Virus record (IMG/VR): IMGVR_UViG_3300033145_003114
Coordinates: 1-38,817 of that record
Source: a virus
DNA length: 38,817 nt
Reading direction: 5' to 3' (one strand)
The first letter of the stretch is position 1. Every line of letters starts with the position of its first letter. A program made the position numbers and the translations under genes. Shown here piece after piece: positions 8,788 to 16,577 of this stretch. The notes under the pieces were generated by a model, which worked only from the letters and a program-made list of their open reading frames with translations, was not told where the DNA came from and did not search any database.

Positions 8788-10206
8788 TTATTTTCTCTTG
8801 AATAAATAGACCATCGTCGCTGTTTCTTGATGGTGTTGATAAAGCTTTTTAAGACTAATTTGCTTAAATCCTGCTTCTTCAAAAATATAACTATAAGTAA
8901 TAGGTTTTCTATAAATAGCAGTATATTCTGATTTTAGATTTTCGGAATATTTATCAATTATCTCAAAGTTTTTTCCTAAGAGACTAACTGATTCTTTTAA
9001 AAAAACGAGACTTCCTTTTTGAGTCATATATTTAAGATTGTCAACGATAGTAGGCAAATCTTTATCATCGATATACATTAGTACTGCTGAAATAAGAACA
9101 AAATCAAAAGGAACAACACTACTTTGGAAATCGAGAATCGAGGATTGAAAGTAAGTGATATTAGGAGCAACATTTTCTTTCTTTGCTATATCTAAAAGAG
9201 CTTTAGAAGAATCGATAGCCAATACTTCTTTACATCTTTGAGCAAGGAAAGTGGAAAGTCTACCTGTTCCACAGCCTAGATCTAAAGCTTTACAATTTTT
9301 AGGCATTTCTATTTTAGCGAGTTCTTTCTTTTCTAATTTATCTCGTTCCAATACTAGGTCAGACTTCTCAAAAAGAGTTATACTTTTTGTATTCATTTTT
9401 CCATATTTTTCTGCTCGTCTATCCCAAAATTCATCTAATTTTTTATAATCCAATTTTCGTGGATTATCTTTTAGATTTTCTTCTCTGATTCGTTCTAAAT
9501 CTTCGATTTTATCTACATCTGCCCATTTTAATCCAGTGACATCATGAATATAAATTGCAGATTCAGGTAAGTGTTTTGCAATAACTATATCAAAATAGAC
9601 ATTAACATTGGTTTGCTTTATTTCTTCCCAAAGCCATAATGCAAGTCTTTTACCATATTTTGAAGTTAATTTTAAAATACCTGTTGATTTATATTGATTG
9701 AATCCAAACTCAGTTACGGGTTTTCTGACTATCTCTATTTTTTGAATTCTTCCATTTTTATTTACAGTAGATCTACTTCCTTCATGTTCTGGACTAAACC
9801 AAGAAACAATCCAATATGACTTATTTTGACTTCGTGCTAATACTCCTGAAATTAATGCCTCTTCAAAAAATGTATCTCCTTCAATCAAAATAGTTCCTTC
9901 TTTTAAATATTTCCTAGCTAAAAAAAGAGAATACATCGAATTTGAACGGTGAAAAATTTCATTTCGGATGTAAGAAATTGGCATACCTTGATATTCGAGT
10001 CCAATCCAATCTTTTACAATATCTCCTAGATAACCGATCACAATTACCGTTTTCTGAATACCATTTTTAATCAAAATTTCCAAAGTATTTTCAAGAATTG
10101 GTTTACCATTTATCTTAGTTAAACATTTTGGATCCTCAAGAGTTAATGGACGAAGCCTTCTTCCAAAACCTGCCGCTAAAATTATTGCATTCTTAATTTG
10201 AGACAT
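8788..10206 (-). CDS. LicC-like nucleotidyltransferase fused to SAM methyltransferase
   Basis: Two enzymes in one chain of about 472 residues. The N-terminal half is a nucleotidyltransferase: IILAAGFGRRLRPLTLEDPKCL with the product-binding NGKPILENTLEIL, then IRNEIFHRSNSMYSLFLAR. The N-S-M-Y-S-L form is characteristic of phosphocholine/phosphonate cytidylyltransferases (LicC, PntC) rather than glucose-1-phosphate enzymes. After a linker around DEFWDRRAEKYG comes a class I methyltransferase with ALDLGCGTGRLSTFLAQ and VLAIDSSKALLDIA. Two starts are possible; the ATG at 10206 is preferred for its AGAGGGG and shorter 14-nt overlap. Together with the LicD-like gene it suggests a CDP-activated, perhaps N-methylated, substituent. 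This last point is inference. Confidence 0.75.
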   Translation of the reverse strand: MSQIKNAIILAAGFGRRLRPLTLEDPKCLTKINGKPILENTLEILIKNGIQKTVIVIGYLGDIVKDWIGLEYQGMPISYIRNEIFHRSNSMYSLFLARKYLKEGTILIEGDTFFEEALISGVLARSQNKSYWIVSWFSPEHEGSRSTVNKNGRIQKIEIVRKPVTEFGFNQYKSTGILKLTSKYGKRLALWLWEEIKQTNVNVYFDIVIAKHLPESAIYIHDVTGLKWADVDKIEDLERIREENLKDNPRKLDYKKLDEFWDRRAEKYGKMNTKSITLFEKSDLVLERDKLEKKELAKIEMPKNCKALDLGCGTGRLSTFLAQRCKEVLAIDSSKALLDIAKKENVAPNITYFQSSILDFQSSVVPFDFVLISAVLMYIDDKDLPTIVDNLKYMTQKGSLVFLKESVSLLGKNFEIIDKYSENLKSEYTAIYRKPITYSYIFEEAGFKQISLKKLYQHHQETATMVYLFKRK

Positions 10207-10897
10207 TTTCCCCTCTGGCATAGTTGACAACCGCTTTAGCGTATTCGTATGTAGAATCGATTATTGGCTTACTGAAAATACTAGTATAATGAAAAATAAT
10301 TGACAATTCAGTACATGCCAAAATAATCGAATCTATCTGATTTTTATAATTATCAACCAATTCGATAAATCTTGCCTGCTTTTCCTCGCCAACATTTTCT
10401 GATTTTAATTTTATTTCTTCGAGAATATCAGTAACTAAATCAGCCCATTTTCCCTGTGGATAAACTGCCTCGGATAAATGTTCTGAATATAATTTTTTTT
10501 GAGTTGTAATATAGCCACCAAGAATCAGAGGCTTTTTAAATCCTCGTTTTTTGATACCATCAGAAGCAATTTTAACTATATCTAAAAGAGGTATTTTGAT
10601 TTTCGAGATAATTTCATCGTGAAAATAATGAGCTGAATTACAAGGCATAGCAATAAAATCAGCCCCAATCAAAGAAAGTCCTTTTATACTTTCTATAATT
10701 CGAGGTACTGGGCTTGCTTCTCCATACAATATAGACCGAGTTCTGGATGGAATTTTAGCATTACAATCGATTAGAATCCTCAAATGTTCCCAATCTTTTT
10801 TTGCTGGAGTTAAATCTATGAGTTTTTGAAAAAAGGATACAGTAGCATATGGCCCCATACCACCTACAACTCCAATAATTTTTTGTTTAAGATTCAT
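10193..10897 (-). CDS. Aspartate/glutamate racemase family protein
   Basis: A 234-residue member of the Asp/Glu racemase superfamily. It has IIGVVGGMGPYATVSFFQKL at the N-terminus, the first catalytic cysteine in FIAMPCNSAHYF (about 77-88), and the second in SIILACTELSII (about 190-201). Both cysteines of the two-base mechanism are therefore present. PLP-independent enzymes of this family interconvert L- and D-aspartate or glutamate. The start is placed at the ATG at 10897 rather than the GTG at 10900; it overlaps the dehydrogenase gene upstream. Its setting in a glycan operon suggests a D-amino acid is attached to the sugar, but no obvious amide ligase is visible. Confidence 0.8.
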   Translation of the reverse strand: MNLKQKIIGVVGGMGPYATVSFFQKLIDLTPAKKDWEHLRILIDCNAKIPSRTRSILYGEASPVPRIIESIKGLSLIGADFIAMPCNSAHYFHDEIISKIKIPLLDIVKIASDGIKKRGFKKPLILGGYITTQKKLYSEHLSEAVYPQGKWADLVTDILEEIKLKSENVGEEKQARFIELVDNYKNQIDSIILACTELSIIFHYTSIFSKPIIDSTYEYAKAVVNYARGENVSN

Positions 10898-12230
10898 CAC
10901 TATAGATTCCTACTGCACAATATGTAACTCGTTTTTGATTTTGAAACTTTGACGCATCTAAAATTCGCCAGCAATCAATTACTGTAGCGCCTTCCTTAAA
11001 ATCTTGAGGTTCTAAATCTTGGAATTCTTTACAGGGATTAGCAATGATTACAACATCAGAATGGTTGAGAAGATTTTGTATAGCAAATCCCCACTTGATA
11101 TTTCTACCAATTGCTAAAACTTCATCAAAACTTTCAGGTTTTAATGGATCAAATATCCGAACCATTATTCCATCGTCTGAGATTTTCTGAGCAATTTTCA
11201 ATCCTTGAGATTTTTCAGTTTCGCTTGTATTCGGTTTAAAAGCAATTCCCAAGATACCAACTTCTCCATTTACAGGCAGAATTTTTTTAATCCAATTTAC
11301 AATTCGTTCCGGTTGTCTATTATTGATAGCATCAGTTGCTTTTGAGAGTGAAGCGTTAATATCAACTTGAGAAGACCAATAAGCTAAAGCTTTAGAATCT
11401 CTAGGGAAACAATGGCCAGCAAATCCTAAAGCTCCTTTAAAGAATTTTGTTCCGATCCTTGAATCTTGTCCAATGGTAGAAGTAATAGTATCAACATTTG
11501 CTCTAGGTATTCGTTCACAGATTTCAGCTAGATTATTAGCGAAAGAAATTTTAGTTGTTATATAAGCATTTAAAGCAATTTTAGCAATTTCTGCATTTGT
11601 ATAATTCATGTGTATAATAGGAGGATTATTCAAAAATAGTTGTTTATAAAGTTTTTTTAATCTTTTTCCTGCTTCGGGGTTTGATTCTCCAATAATTACA
11701 AAATCGGGATTTAAATAGGTTTCGATAACACTCCCAATTGCCACTAATTCCGGACTGTAGCATAAATCAAAATCTTTTCCACATTTTTTTTTACTGGTTG
11801 TTTCAATAATTTGTTTGATTTCATCCATTGTTCCTGGCATAACTGTACTTAAAATTACGATCAAAAGATATTTTTCTTCTTTAAGAGATCCAAGTATCCT
11901 ACCTATATGATCACTAACTTGAAAAAGAAATTTTCCAGAAAAAGCACCAGATGTTTCACTAGGAGTAGGAAGGATAACAAAAAGAGTCTCAGCAAAATTA
12001 ATAGCACACGGTAAACAGGTACCCATAGTAAATGGACCTGGATAATCATGAAATCGACGTAATAGTTTCAAAACTTCTGGTTCTACTATTGAAGAATCGA
12101 AATTTTGAATTTGGATTCGTCTATCACGACTCTTCTCTATACCCATAACTTTAAATTCTCGTTTTGCTAAAGCACATGCAATTGGAAGTCCTAATTTTCC
12201 TAAGCCGATAATACCTACTTTCGGTTTCAT
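10887..12230 (-). CDS. UDP-sugar 6-dehydrogenase (UDP-Glc/GDP-Man dehydrogenase family)
   Basis: A protein of about 447 residues with all three family domains. The NAD site VGIIGLGKLGLPIACALAKR is at the start, followed by ILSTVMPGTMDE, YSPELVAIGSVI, the central NAEIAKIALNAYITTKISFANNLAEI, and the catalytic cysteine in GALGFAGHCFPRDSKAL. The C-terminal NAD-like lobe shows VGILGIAFKPNTSETEKS. The start at 12230 has an ideal AAAGGAG eight bases upstream and an ATGA overlap with the previous gene. A longer in-frame start at 12293 lacks both. With the UDP-GlcNAc 2-epimerase in the same cluster, UDP-ManNAc oxidation to UDP-ManNAcA (WecC role) is the best guess. UDP-glucose is an alternative. Confidence 0.85.
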   Translation of the reverse strand: MKPKVGIIGLGKLGLPIACALAKREFKVMGIEKSRDRRIQIQNFDSSIVEPEVLKLLRRFHDYPGPFTMGTCLPCAINFAETLFVILPTPSETSGAFSGKFLFQVSDHIGRILGSLKEEKYLLIVILSTVMPGTMDEIKQIIETTSKKKCGKDFDLCYSPELVAIGSVIETYLNPDFVIIGESNPEAGKRLKKLYKQLFLNNPPIIHMNYTNAEIAKIALNAYITTKISFANNLAEICERIPRANVDTITSTIGQDSRIGTKFFKGALGFAGHCFPRDSKALAYWSSQVDINASLSKATDAINNRQPERIVNWIKKILPVNGEVGILGIAFKPNTSETEKSQGLKIAQKISDDGIMVRIFDPLKPESFDEVLAIGRNIKWGFAIQNLLNHSDVVIIANPCKEFQDLEPQDFKEGATVIDCWRILDASKFQNQKRVTYCAVGIYSDES

Positions 12231-12649
12231 TTTATCAACTCCTTTGGAATTGTTCTTAATAAAGAAATGAAAAACGTGAGTTGTTCCTTCCATCTTTTAT
12301 TATCAAGCCATAAACAATACCTACACTTGTTCGTTTCTAACATCAACTCGACAGTGACCCCCTCAAGCTCAGCCATTGGTCGCAAGAGGAAATCTATCGT
12401 GTCTTTTTCACTTAGCATACATCGAAAGTCAAAATGTGCTCTTCTATCGTTATTGCCATTGTGCCCACAGCAGGACTGCGTAGTGACAAGAAATTGAAAC
12501 TTGTTAATCTCCGAAAGATAGTCAACAAGGTTTCTGTCTATAGACATATCAAAATCGTCATCTGCAATCGTCTTTTTCAATCGATCCATTCGATATTTTT
12601 TTTCTTCTTTAGTTAAAATATTGCCAACAAATTGATCTAATTCACTCAT
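12227..12649 (-). CDS. Unknown cysteine-containing protein in glycan operon
   Basis: A 140-residue protein I do not recognise. It has a charged helical N-terminus (residues 1-40), a central TTQSCCGHNG (about 56-65) followed by AHFDFRC, and a late CRYCLWLDNKRW (about 109-120). The five cysteines and nearby histidines could bind a metal. The TTxSCxG pattern distantly recalls TYW3-like proteins, but that is weak. The start has a clean AAAGGAGAG. It is coupled by 4-nt overlaps both to the glycosyltransferase upstream and to the dehydrogenase downstream, so it is certainly part of the operon. No membrane segment or signal peptide. Confidence 0.7.
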   Translation of the reverse strand: MSELDQFVGNILTKEEKKYRMDRLKKTIADDDFDMSIDRNLVDYLSEINKFQFLVTTQSCCGHNGNNDRRAHFDFRCMLSEKDTIDFLLRPMAELEGVTVELMLETNKCRYCLWLDNKRWKEQLTFFISLLRTIPKELIK

Positions 12650-13428
12650 CGAAATCTCTCCTTTATTTCTTCTTTACTTAATTTTCTGCATCCAGTTTCT
12701 TCAACTAACCAATTGGCGTTAAAACAATAGCATAATCTATTTTGGTGTAGACTAGTATTCCAATGAAGTTCTTCTTGAGGCCGTTGTCGAGAATGCTCTA
12801 AGTGGATAATAAAAGCGATCTTAGTTCCATCCAACAATGGTACTTCTTTTCTGCGTAAAGCATACCAAGGAAGCCAATTATCCCAACCCATTCGAGCAAT
12901 TAAGAATGGTGGAATCTCATCGAACAATCCCCTCAAAAAGAAAAAATAATCTATTCCGGAACTCCAATGAATCTTTCCATTTTTCTTGGTAAAAGATATA
13001 ATTTTTTCTTCCCAATTGACATCTCCAAAATTTATTTCTTTATCAAAATGAACATCCCATCGTTGTCCAATCGTGAGAAAATTATTCCATTTATTCTTGT
13101 GTAGGCAGTCAGAAACTTTTTCAATCATTCGTCTAAAGGAAGAAGTAAGAATTATATCAGAATTAATATAACACATTCGAGCGAATTGTGTTGTACTCTG
13201 AGCTCGAAAAAATATTTCATTTATATAAGGAGTTCCATAAGCACCACGTTTTAATCCAGTTATTCTTTGAGCTGCAATTTCACTGGCTATCGATTCAGTC
13301 CCATCCTCATTTCCAAAAATTATAATGTTTGCATTAGGAAAAATTTTTCTCCAACTACGAATAGCATTTTTCTGATGAATATCTATTGTTCCCTTGAAGA
13401 GTTTACAAGTTGTAAAAATAGTTAGCAT
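12646..13428 (-). CDS. GT-A-like glycosyltransferase, single domain
   Basis: A 261-residue member of the same family as 5747-6556 and both halves of 6560-8116. It shows MLTIFTTCKLFKGT, IHQKNAIRSWRKIFPNA, IIIFGNEDGTES, YGTPYINEIF and the putative metal site CYINSDIILTSS (about 99-110), ending with ARMGWDNWLPWYAL. The start is set at the ATG at 13428 because it aligns with the N-termini of the paralogues. The upstream in-frame ATG at 13476 would add 16 residues that overlap the methyltransferase gene. A likely sugar transferase; donor and acceptor are unknown. The C-terminal tail ends in a short charged helix. Confidence 0.65.
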   Translation of the reverse strand: MLTIFTTCKLFKGTIDIHQKNAIRSWRKIFPNANIIIFGNEDGTESIASEIAAQRITGLKRGAYGTPYINEIFFRAQSTTQFARMCYINSDIILTSSFRRMIEKVSDCLHKNKWNNFLTIGQRWDVHFDKEINFGDVNWEEKIISFTKKNGKIHWSSGIDYFFFLRGLFDEIPPFLIARMGWDNWLPWYALRRKEVPLLDGTKIAFIIHLEHSRQRPQEELHWNTSLHQNRLCYCFNANWLVEETGCRKLSKEEIKERFR

Positions 13429-13430
13429 TT

Positions 13431-14033
13431 TTATTTCTCTACCACAAATCCAAATACTCTTAATCCGTGTCCACAAACAATCCCAATTTCGCTGTCTTCG
13501 GATTTAAGAACATCTTCAGGAATTTTCCCGGTTACAAATCCCAAGGGAATTCCTACTAGACCATCAAAATTAGGCTGATGAAATAAAAAAGATCCTCCTC
13601 CACAATTGATGTCAGTTGTAACCGCTAGGAGACCACTAGGCTTCAAAACCCGTAATAATTCATTAATACTATTCATGGGGTTGTCCCAAATGTGTTCAAT
13701 AACAGAAATACAAAAAATTCGATCGAAATAATCTGGTGGATATGGAGTATTCCGAATATCAGCTTTCTTAAAATTTAAACCCGGTAAATTATGATTATCA
13801 ATATCAATACCATGAGTTTCGCAGCCTTTCTGTATGCAATATTTTGCTATTGGGTCCCCAACACATCCGGCGCTCAAAATTCTCAATCTTTCTTTAATAT
13901 CCGAATTGAGTATAACCCATGGCCACTCCCACAAACGGCTCCACGGAATAATCTTCAATTTTTTAATCAATCTTTTAAATTCTGGTTTTTCAATATCTGA
14001 CTTAATACCCCAACCTTTAGCTCTTATGTTCAT
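13431..14033 (-). CDS. Class I SAM-dependent methyltransferase
   Basis: A 200-residue protein with a degenerate SAM loop, RILSAGCVGDPIAKYCIQKG (about 51-70), the acidic THGIDIDNHN, and DYFDRIFCISVIEHIWDNP (about 99-117), which is a classic motif of Methyltransf_11 enzymes. This is followed by INELLRVLKPSGLLAVTTDI. The first glycine of the GxGxG loop is an alanine (SAGCVGDP), still compatible with SAM binding. It lies directly downstream of the WecB-like gene and 2 nt before the next glycosyltransferase. It probably modifies a sugar in this cluster; the acceptor cannot be read from the sequence. Confidence 0.7.
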   Translation of the reverse strand: MNIRAKGWGIKSDIEKPEFKRLIKKLKIIPWSRLWEWPWVILNSDIKERLRILSAGCVGDPIAKYCIQKGCETHGIDIDNHNLPGLNFKKADIRNTPYPPDYFDRIFCISVIEHIWDNPMNSINELLRVLKPSGLLAVTTDINCGGGSFLFHQPNFDGLVGIPLGFVTGKIPEDVLKSEDSEIGIVCGHGLRVFGFVVEK

Positions 14034-14045
14034 AGAATTTTCCTC

Positions 14046-15167
14046 CTATTGACAAAGTTCCGGCAATAATTTTACTATTTTTTCAGCAGCCCTTCCATCT
14101 CCATATAAAAACTTGTGTTCAACTGCCATTTTTCGATAATCTTTTTGGCAAACATAGTAATGTAAAGCAATTCTATAGATATCCTGAATTTGAGTTCCAA
14201 CTATTCGAGCAATATGAGCATTTATACTTTCAGGTCGTTCAGTGACTTCTCGAAGAATCAACACAGGTTTACCAAAGTAAGATGCTTCTTCTACAAGACC
14301 CCCAGAGTCTGTCAGGATAAGAAAGGAAGCTTTTATCCAAGATAAAAATTCGGGATAAGATAAAGGTGAGATAACATGAATATTAGAAAATCCTTTTCCA
14401 AAGTCCTTGAAAACTTTTTGTACACTAGGATTAGGATGTAAAGGAAAAATAATCTGAAATTTATTCGAGGTATCAGCGATCTTTTCTAAGGCTAATCTTA
14501 TATTTTGCATAGGTTCTCCGAAATTTTCTCTACGGTGAACAGTTACAAGAAAAAAGAGACGATCTTTCATATCTTCTTGAAATTCTTTAGTTATTCTTAC
14601 TTTGTTCTGCTTTACCATATATTCCAGAACATCTATTATAGGATTACCTGTAATAAAGATTTGATTCTCTGGGATATTTTCTTGGAGAAGATTTTGTTTA
14701 GCAATTTCAGTAGGAGCAAAATGATAACCGGAACAAGCAGATATCATTCGCCTATTTATTTCTTCTGGAAATGGATTGAAGGAAAGATGGGTTCGAAGAC
14801 CTGCTTCAATATGGCCTAAACGAACTCGGGCATAATAGGCGCTTAAAGAAGCACTCAAGGCACTAGTAGTGTCCCCTAGAACCAAAACTAAATCTGGTTT
14901 TTCTCTAAGAAAATAATCGGTGAGTATTGGAATCAATTTAGAGGTTAAACCAGAAAGAGTTTGATTTTTGATCATGACTTTGAAATTACCGGTGGGCTTA
15001 ATATCAAAAAAATTAAATGTTTGTTGGAGAAGTCCCGAATGCTGACCTGTAGAAGCAATTAAAGTTTCAAATTGTTCTGGATATTTTTGAAGTTCTTTGA
15101 TAATTGAAAAACATTTTATAGCTTCTGGTCGTGTTCCTATAATAATTACGATTTTTAATCGCTTCAT
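14046..15167 (-). CDS. wecB: UDP-N-acetylglucosamine 2-epimerase (non-hydrolysing)
   Basis: A 373-residue protein of the expected family length. It begins KIVIIIGTRPEAIKCFSII, then STGQHSGLLQQTFNFF, VLVLGDTTSALSASLSAYY, GHIEAGLRTHLSFNPFPEEINR (with the conserved EAGLRT and PEE), TVHRRENFGEP, and ILTDSGGLVEEASYFGKPVLILREVTERPE. These are all hallmark blocks of the GT-B-fold WecB/MnaA family that converts UDP-GlcNAc to UDP-ManNAc. It is the first gene of the glycan block after the structural genes. It pairs with the UDP-sugar dehydrogenase at 10887-12230 as a likely UDP-ManNAcA route. Confidence 0.93.
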   Translation of the reverse strand: MKRLKIVIIIGTRPEAIKCFSIIKELQKYPEQFETLIASTGQHSGLLQQTFNFFDIKPTGNFKVMIKNQTLSGLTSKLIPILTDYFLREKPDLVLVLGDTTSALSASLSAYYARVRLGHIEAGLRTHLSFNPFPEEINRRMISACSGYHFAPTEIAKQNLLQENIPENQIFITGNPIIDVLEYMVKQNKVRITKEFQEDMKDRLFFLVTVHRRENFGEPMQNIRLALEKIADTSNKFQIIFPLHPNPSVQKVFKDFGKGFSNIHVISPLSYPEFLSWIKASFLILTDSGGLVEEASYFGKPVLILREVTERPESINAHIARIVGTQIQDIYRIALHYYVCQKDYRKMAVEHKFLYGDGRAAEKIVKLLPELCQ

Positions 15168-15208
15168 TAGAATCCCTTTTTCGGAATTTTTTTTTATTTA
15201 AGAAGCGT

Positions 15209-15826
15209 TTATTCTTTTTTTAATCTCTCTAGTCCGAGTTCCAAGTGATGTGGAGTGGAACTGCGGCTATCAACAAATTCTACAAAATCAACTCGATATC
15301 TCACATTAGAGTAGTATACGATATCATTTTCTAAAATCGGTGTCAATTCAACGTATTCGCAAAATAATTTAGAAATCGTCTGTACTACTCCCCCGGGAAG
15401 AACGATTTGAACTCCTCCTCTTTTAAGATCTACCCAACAGTTCATTGCTGCAAAAATTTCAATTTCTTGTTCTATAGGTTGATTTGTTGGAGTCACTGCA
15501 AGAATTTTTATATTTCCTATAATTGGTTCAGTAATAAAACCAACAGTAGTAATCGAGGTGATCGATGTAAAACCTTTACTTCCATTTACTGGACCATTTT
15601 GTATAAAAGTAAAAGTCTCCGAATCAGGTATCCCAGAAACAATTCCATCGACTACTACTACCCCGCTTCCGGTAGAACACCCAGAAATTATAATAGAAAG
15701 ATAGACTTCTTGGGCAGGTTGTCGATCTAGAACTGGAGCAGCTGTAATTTGAGTTGATTCTAAAAGAACATTAGTTTTTCGTGTAACCCGACAATCGCGT
15801 AAAGAAATTAAAGACTTAAAACTCAA
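15209..15826 (-). CDS. Putative virion structural protein (head-closure/connector region)
   Basis: A 205-residue beta-rich protein of unknown family. It is rich in Val, Ile, Thr and Gly, with stretches such as GCSTGSGVVVVDGIVSGIPDSETF (about 51-74) and a C-terminal charged segment VEFVDSRSSTPHHLELGLERLKK. It follows the gp6-like connector gene, where head-tail joining proteins usually lie. A head-completion or neck role is therefore plausible but rests on position only. It is the last structural gene before the glycan cluster. No membrane segment or signal peptide. Confidence 0.55.
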   Translation of the reverse strand: MSFKSLISLRDCRVTRKTNVLLESTQITAAPVLDRQPAQEVYLSIIISGCSTGSGVVVVDGIVSGIPDSETFTFIQNGPVNGSKGFTSITSITTVGFITEPIIGNIKILAVTPTNQPIEQEIEIFAAMNCWVDLKRGGVQIVLPGGVVQTISKLFCEYVELTPILENDIVYYSNVRYRVDFVEFVDSRSSTPHHLELGLERLKKE

Positions 15827-15863
15827 TTCAATATCCTATAATTTTTACTAGAAGAAGCAGGAA

Positions 15864-16469
15864 TCAAACCGCCTGATCTCGAAAAGAATTTAAAACTCGC
15901 CTAGTAGATGCAGAAAAACCGTATGTTTTAGAGGAAGCTTTATCCTGGTGAGTATCTCTTCTATAAGCATAATCTCCAATTTTTTCATAACTCAAGTCTT
16001 CATCTTCCCGAGAACGAAATCTTGAACTGGTTTCTCGTTGACATGCTCCCCGTAGAGATTTGGGGATATCAGAGATCGGAGTATAACCTGCTCGATAAGT
16101 TACTTCTACGGTTTGTAACCCTTTGGTGAAGTAAGATTCTTCTAAACAAATTTGCCCGACTGCCGGATAAAGTTTATATAAATCCGGAGTAACAGAAAGT
16201 CCTGCATCTGTTAATCCGGCAATTGACCAAACAGGCCATTCTTTCAATTGGATACATCGTTCCCGTGTCGTTTCGATGTCAAAAACTTCTGTCCAATCGT
16301 AAATAAACATCCAATAATCCATATAATCCTGAAAATCTGCAGTAACATCTTCGAGAATTCCTTGTAAAATTACATCATGGATAGTGGTCCCGGCAAGACC
16401 CATGTAAGATTTGGTTTCAGATAAATTACAAAAAGTATGGGTGATACCACTTGGAAAGATTAAAGACAT
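15864..16469 (-). CDS. Head-tail connector protein, gp6-like
   Basis: A 201-residue protein. It has an early helical region with a conserved aspartate-rich segment (TADFQDYMDYWMF, about 45-57), VTPDLYKLYPAVGQICLEESYF, VEVTYRAGYTPISDIPKSLRGACQRETSSRF (about 123-153), and a C-terminal STRRVLNSFR. The xxYxAGY-xxxxIPxxLRxAcxxexssxF block followed by a C-terminal VLNxFR is typical of phage_connect_1/gp6-like connectors that dock under the portal. The position, two genes after the major capsid protein, fits. The gene starts 108 nt after the previous stop, in the only intergenic space here with a strong hairpin. Confidence 0.75.
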   Translation of the reverse strand: MSLIFPSGITHTFCNLSETKSYMGLAGTTIHDVILQGILEDVTADFQDYMDYWMFIYDWTEVFDIETTRERCIQLKEWPVWSIAGLTDAGLSVTPDLYKLYPAVGQICLEESYFTKGLQTVEVTYRAGYTPISDIPKSLRGACQRETSSRFRSREDEDLSYEKIGDYAYRRDTHQDKASSKTYGFSASTRRVLNSFRDQAV

Positions 16470-16498
16470 TTTAATTCTTTCTTGGTGAGAAGAGGATG

Positions 16499-16551
16499 GC
16501 GCTCGCTTTTTTATTTCGGTTTTTTTTATCCCTTTTCAAAAAAACGAGCGC
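16499..16551. other. Inverted repeat between capsid-module and connector genes
   Basis: The arms GCGCTCG (16499-16505) and CGAGCGC (16545-16551) are perfect complements and are extended inward by T6 opposite A7. This gives an interrupted stem of about 13 bp around a 25-base pyrimidine-rich loop on the plus strand. It fills most of the 108-nt gap between 16578-17183 and 15864-16469. Neither strand has a good U-run straight after the 3' arm, so it is not a standard rho-independent terminator. A transcript-stabilising or processing hairpin that sets capsid-gene expression above downstream genes is possible. Confidence 0.6.
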
Positions 16552-16577
16552 TCATAATCTTTTTATCTTCGCATTTT

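Noticed and set aside
14505-14819. Plus-strand open frame of 104 codons
   Set aside because: It is antisense to the well-supported UDP-GlcNAc 2-epimerase gene and has no protein-like composition or ribosome site.
15407-15730. Plus-strand open frame of 107 codons
   Set aside because: Antisense to a structural gene; Tyr/Asn/Ser-rich composition expected from reversed AT-rich coding DNA.
16499-16551. Rho-independent terminator
   Set aside because: No U-run follows the stem on either strand; kept only as an inverted repeat.
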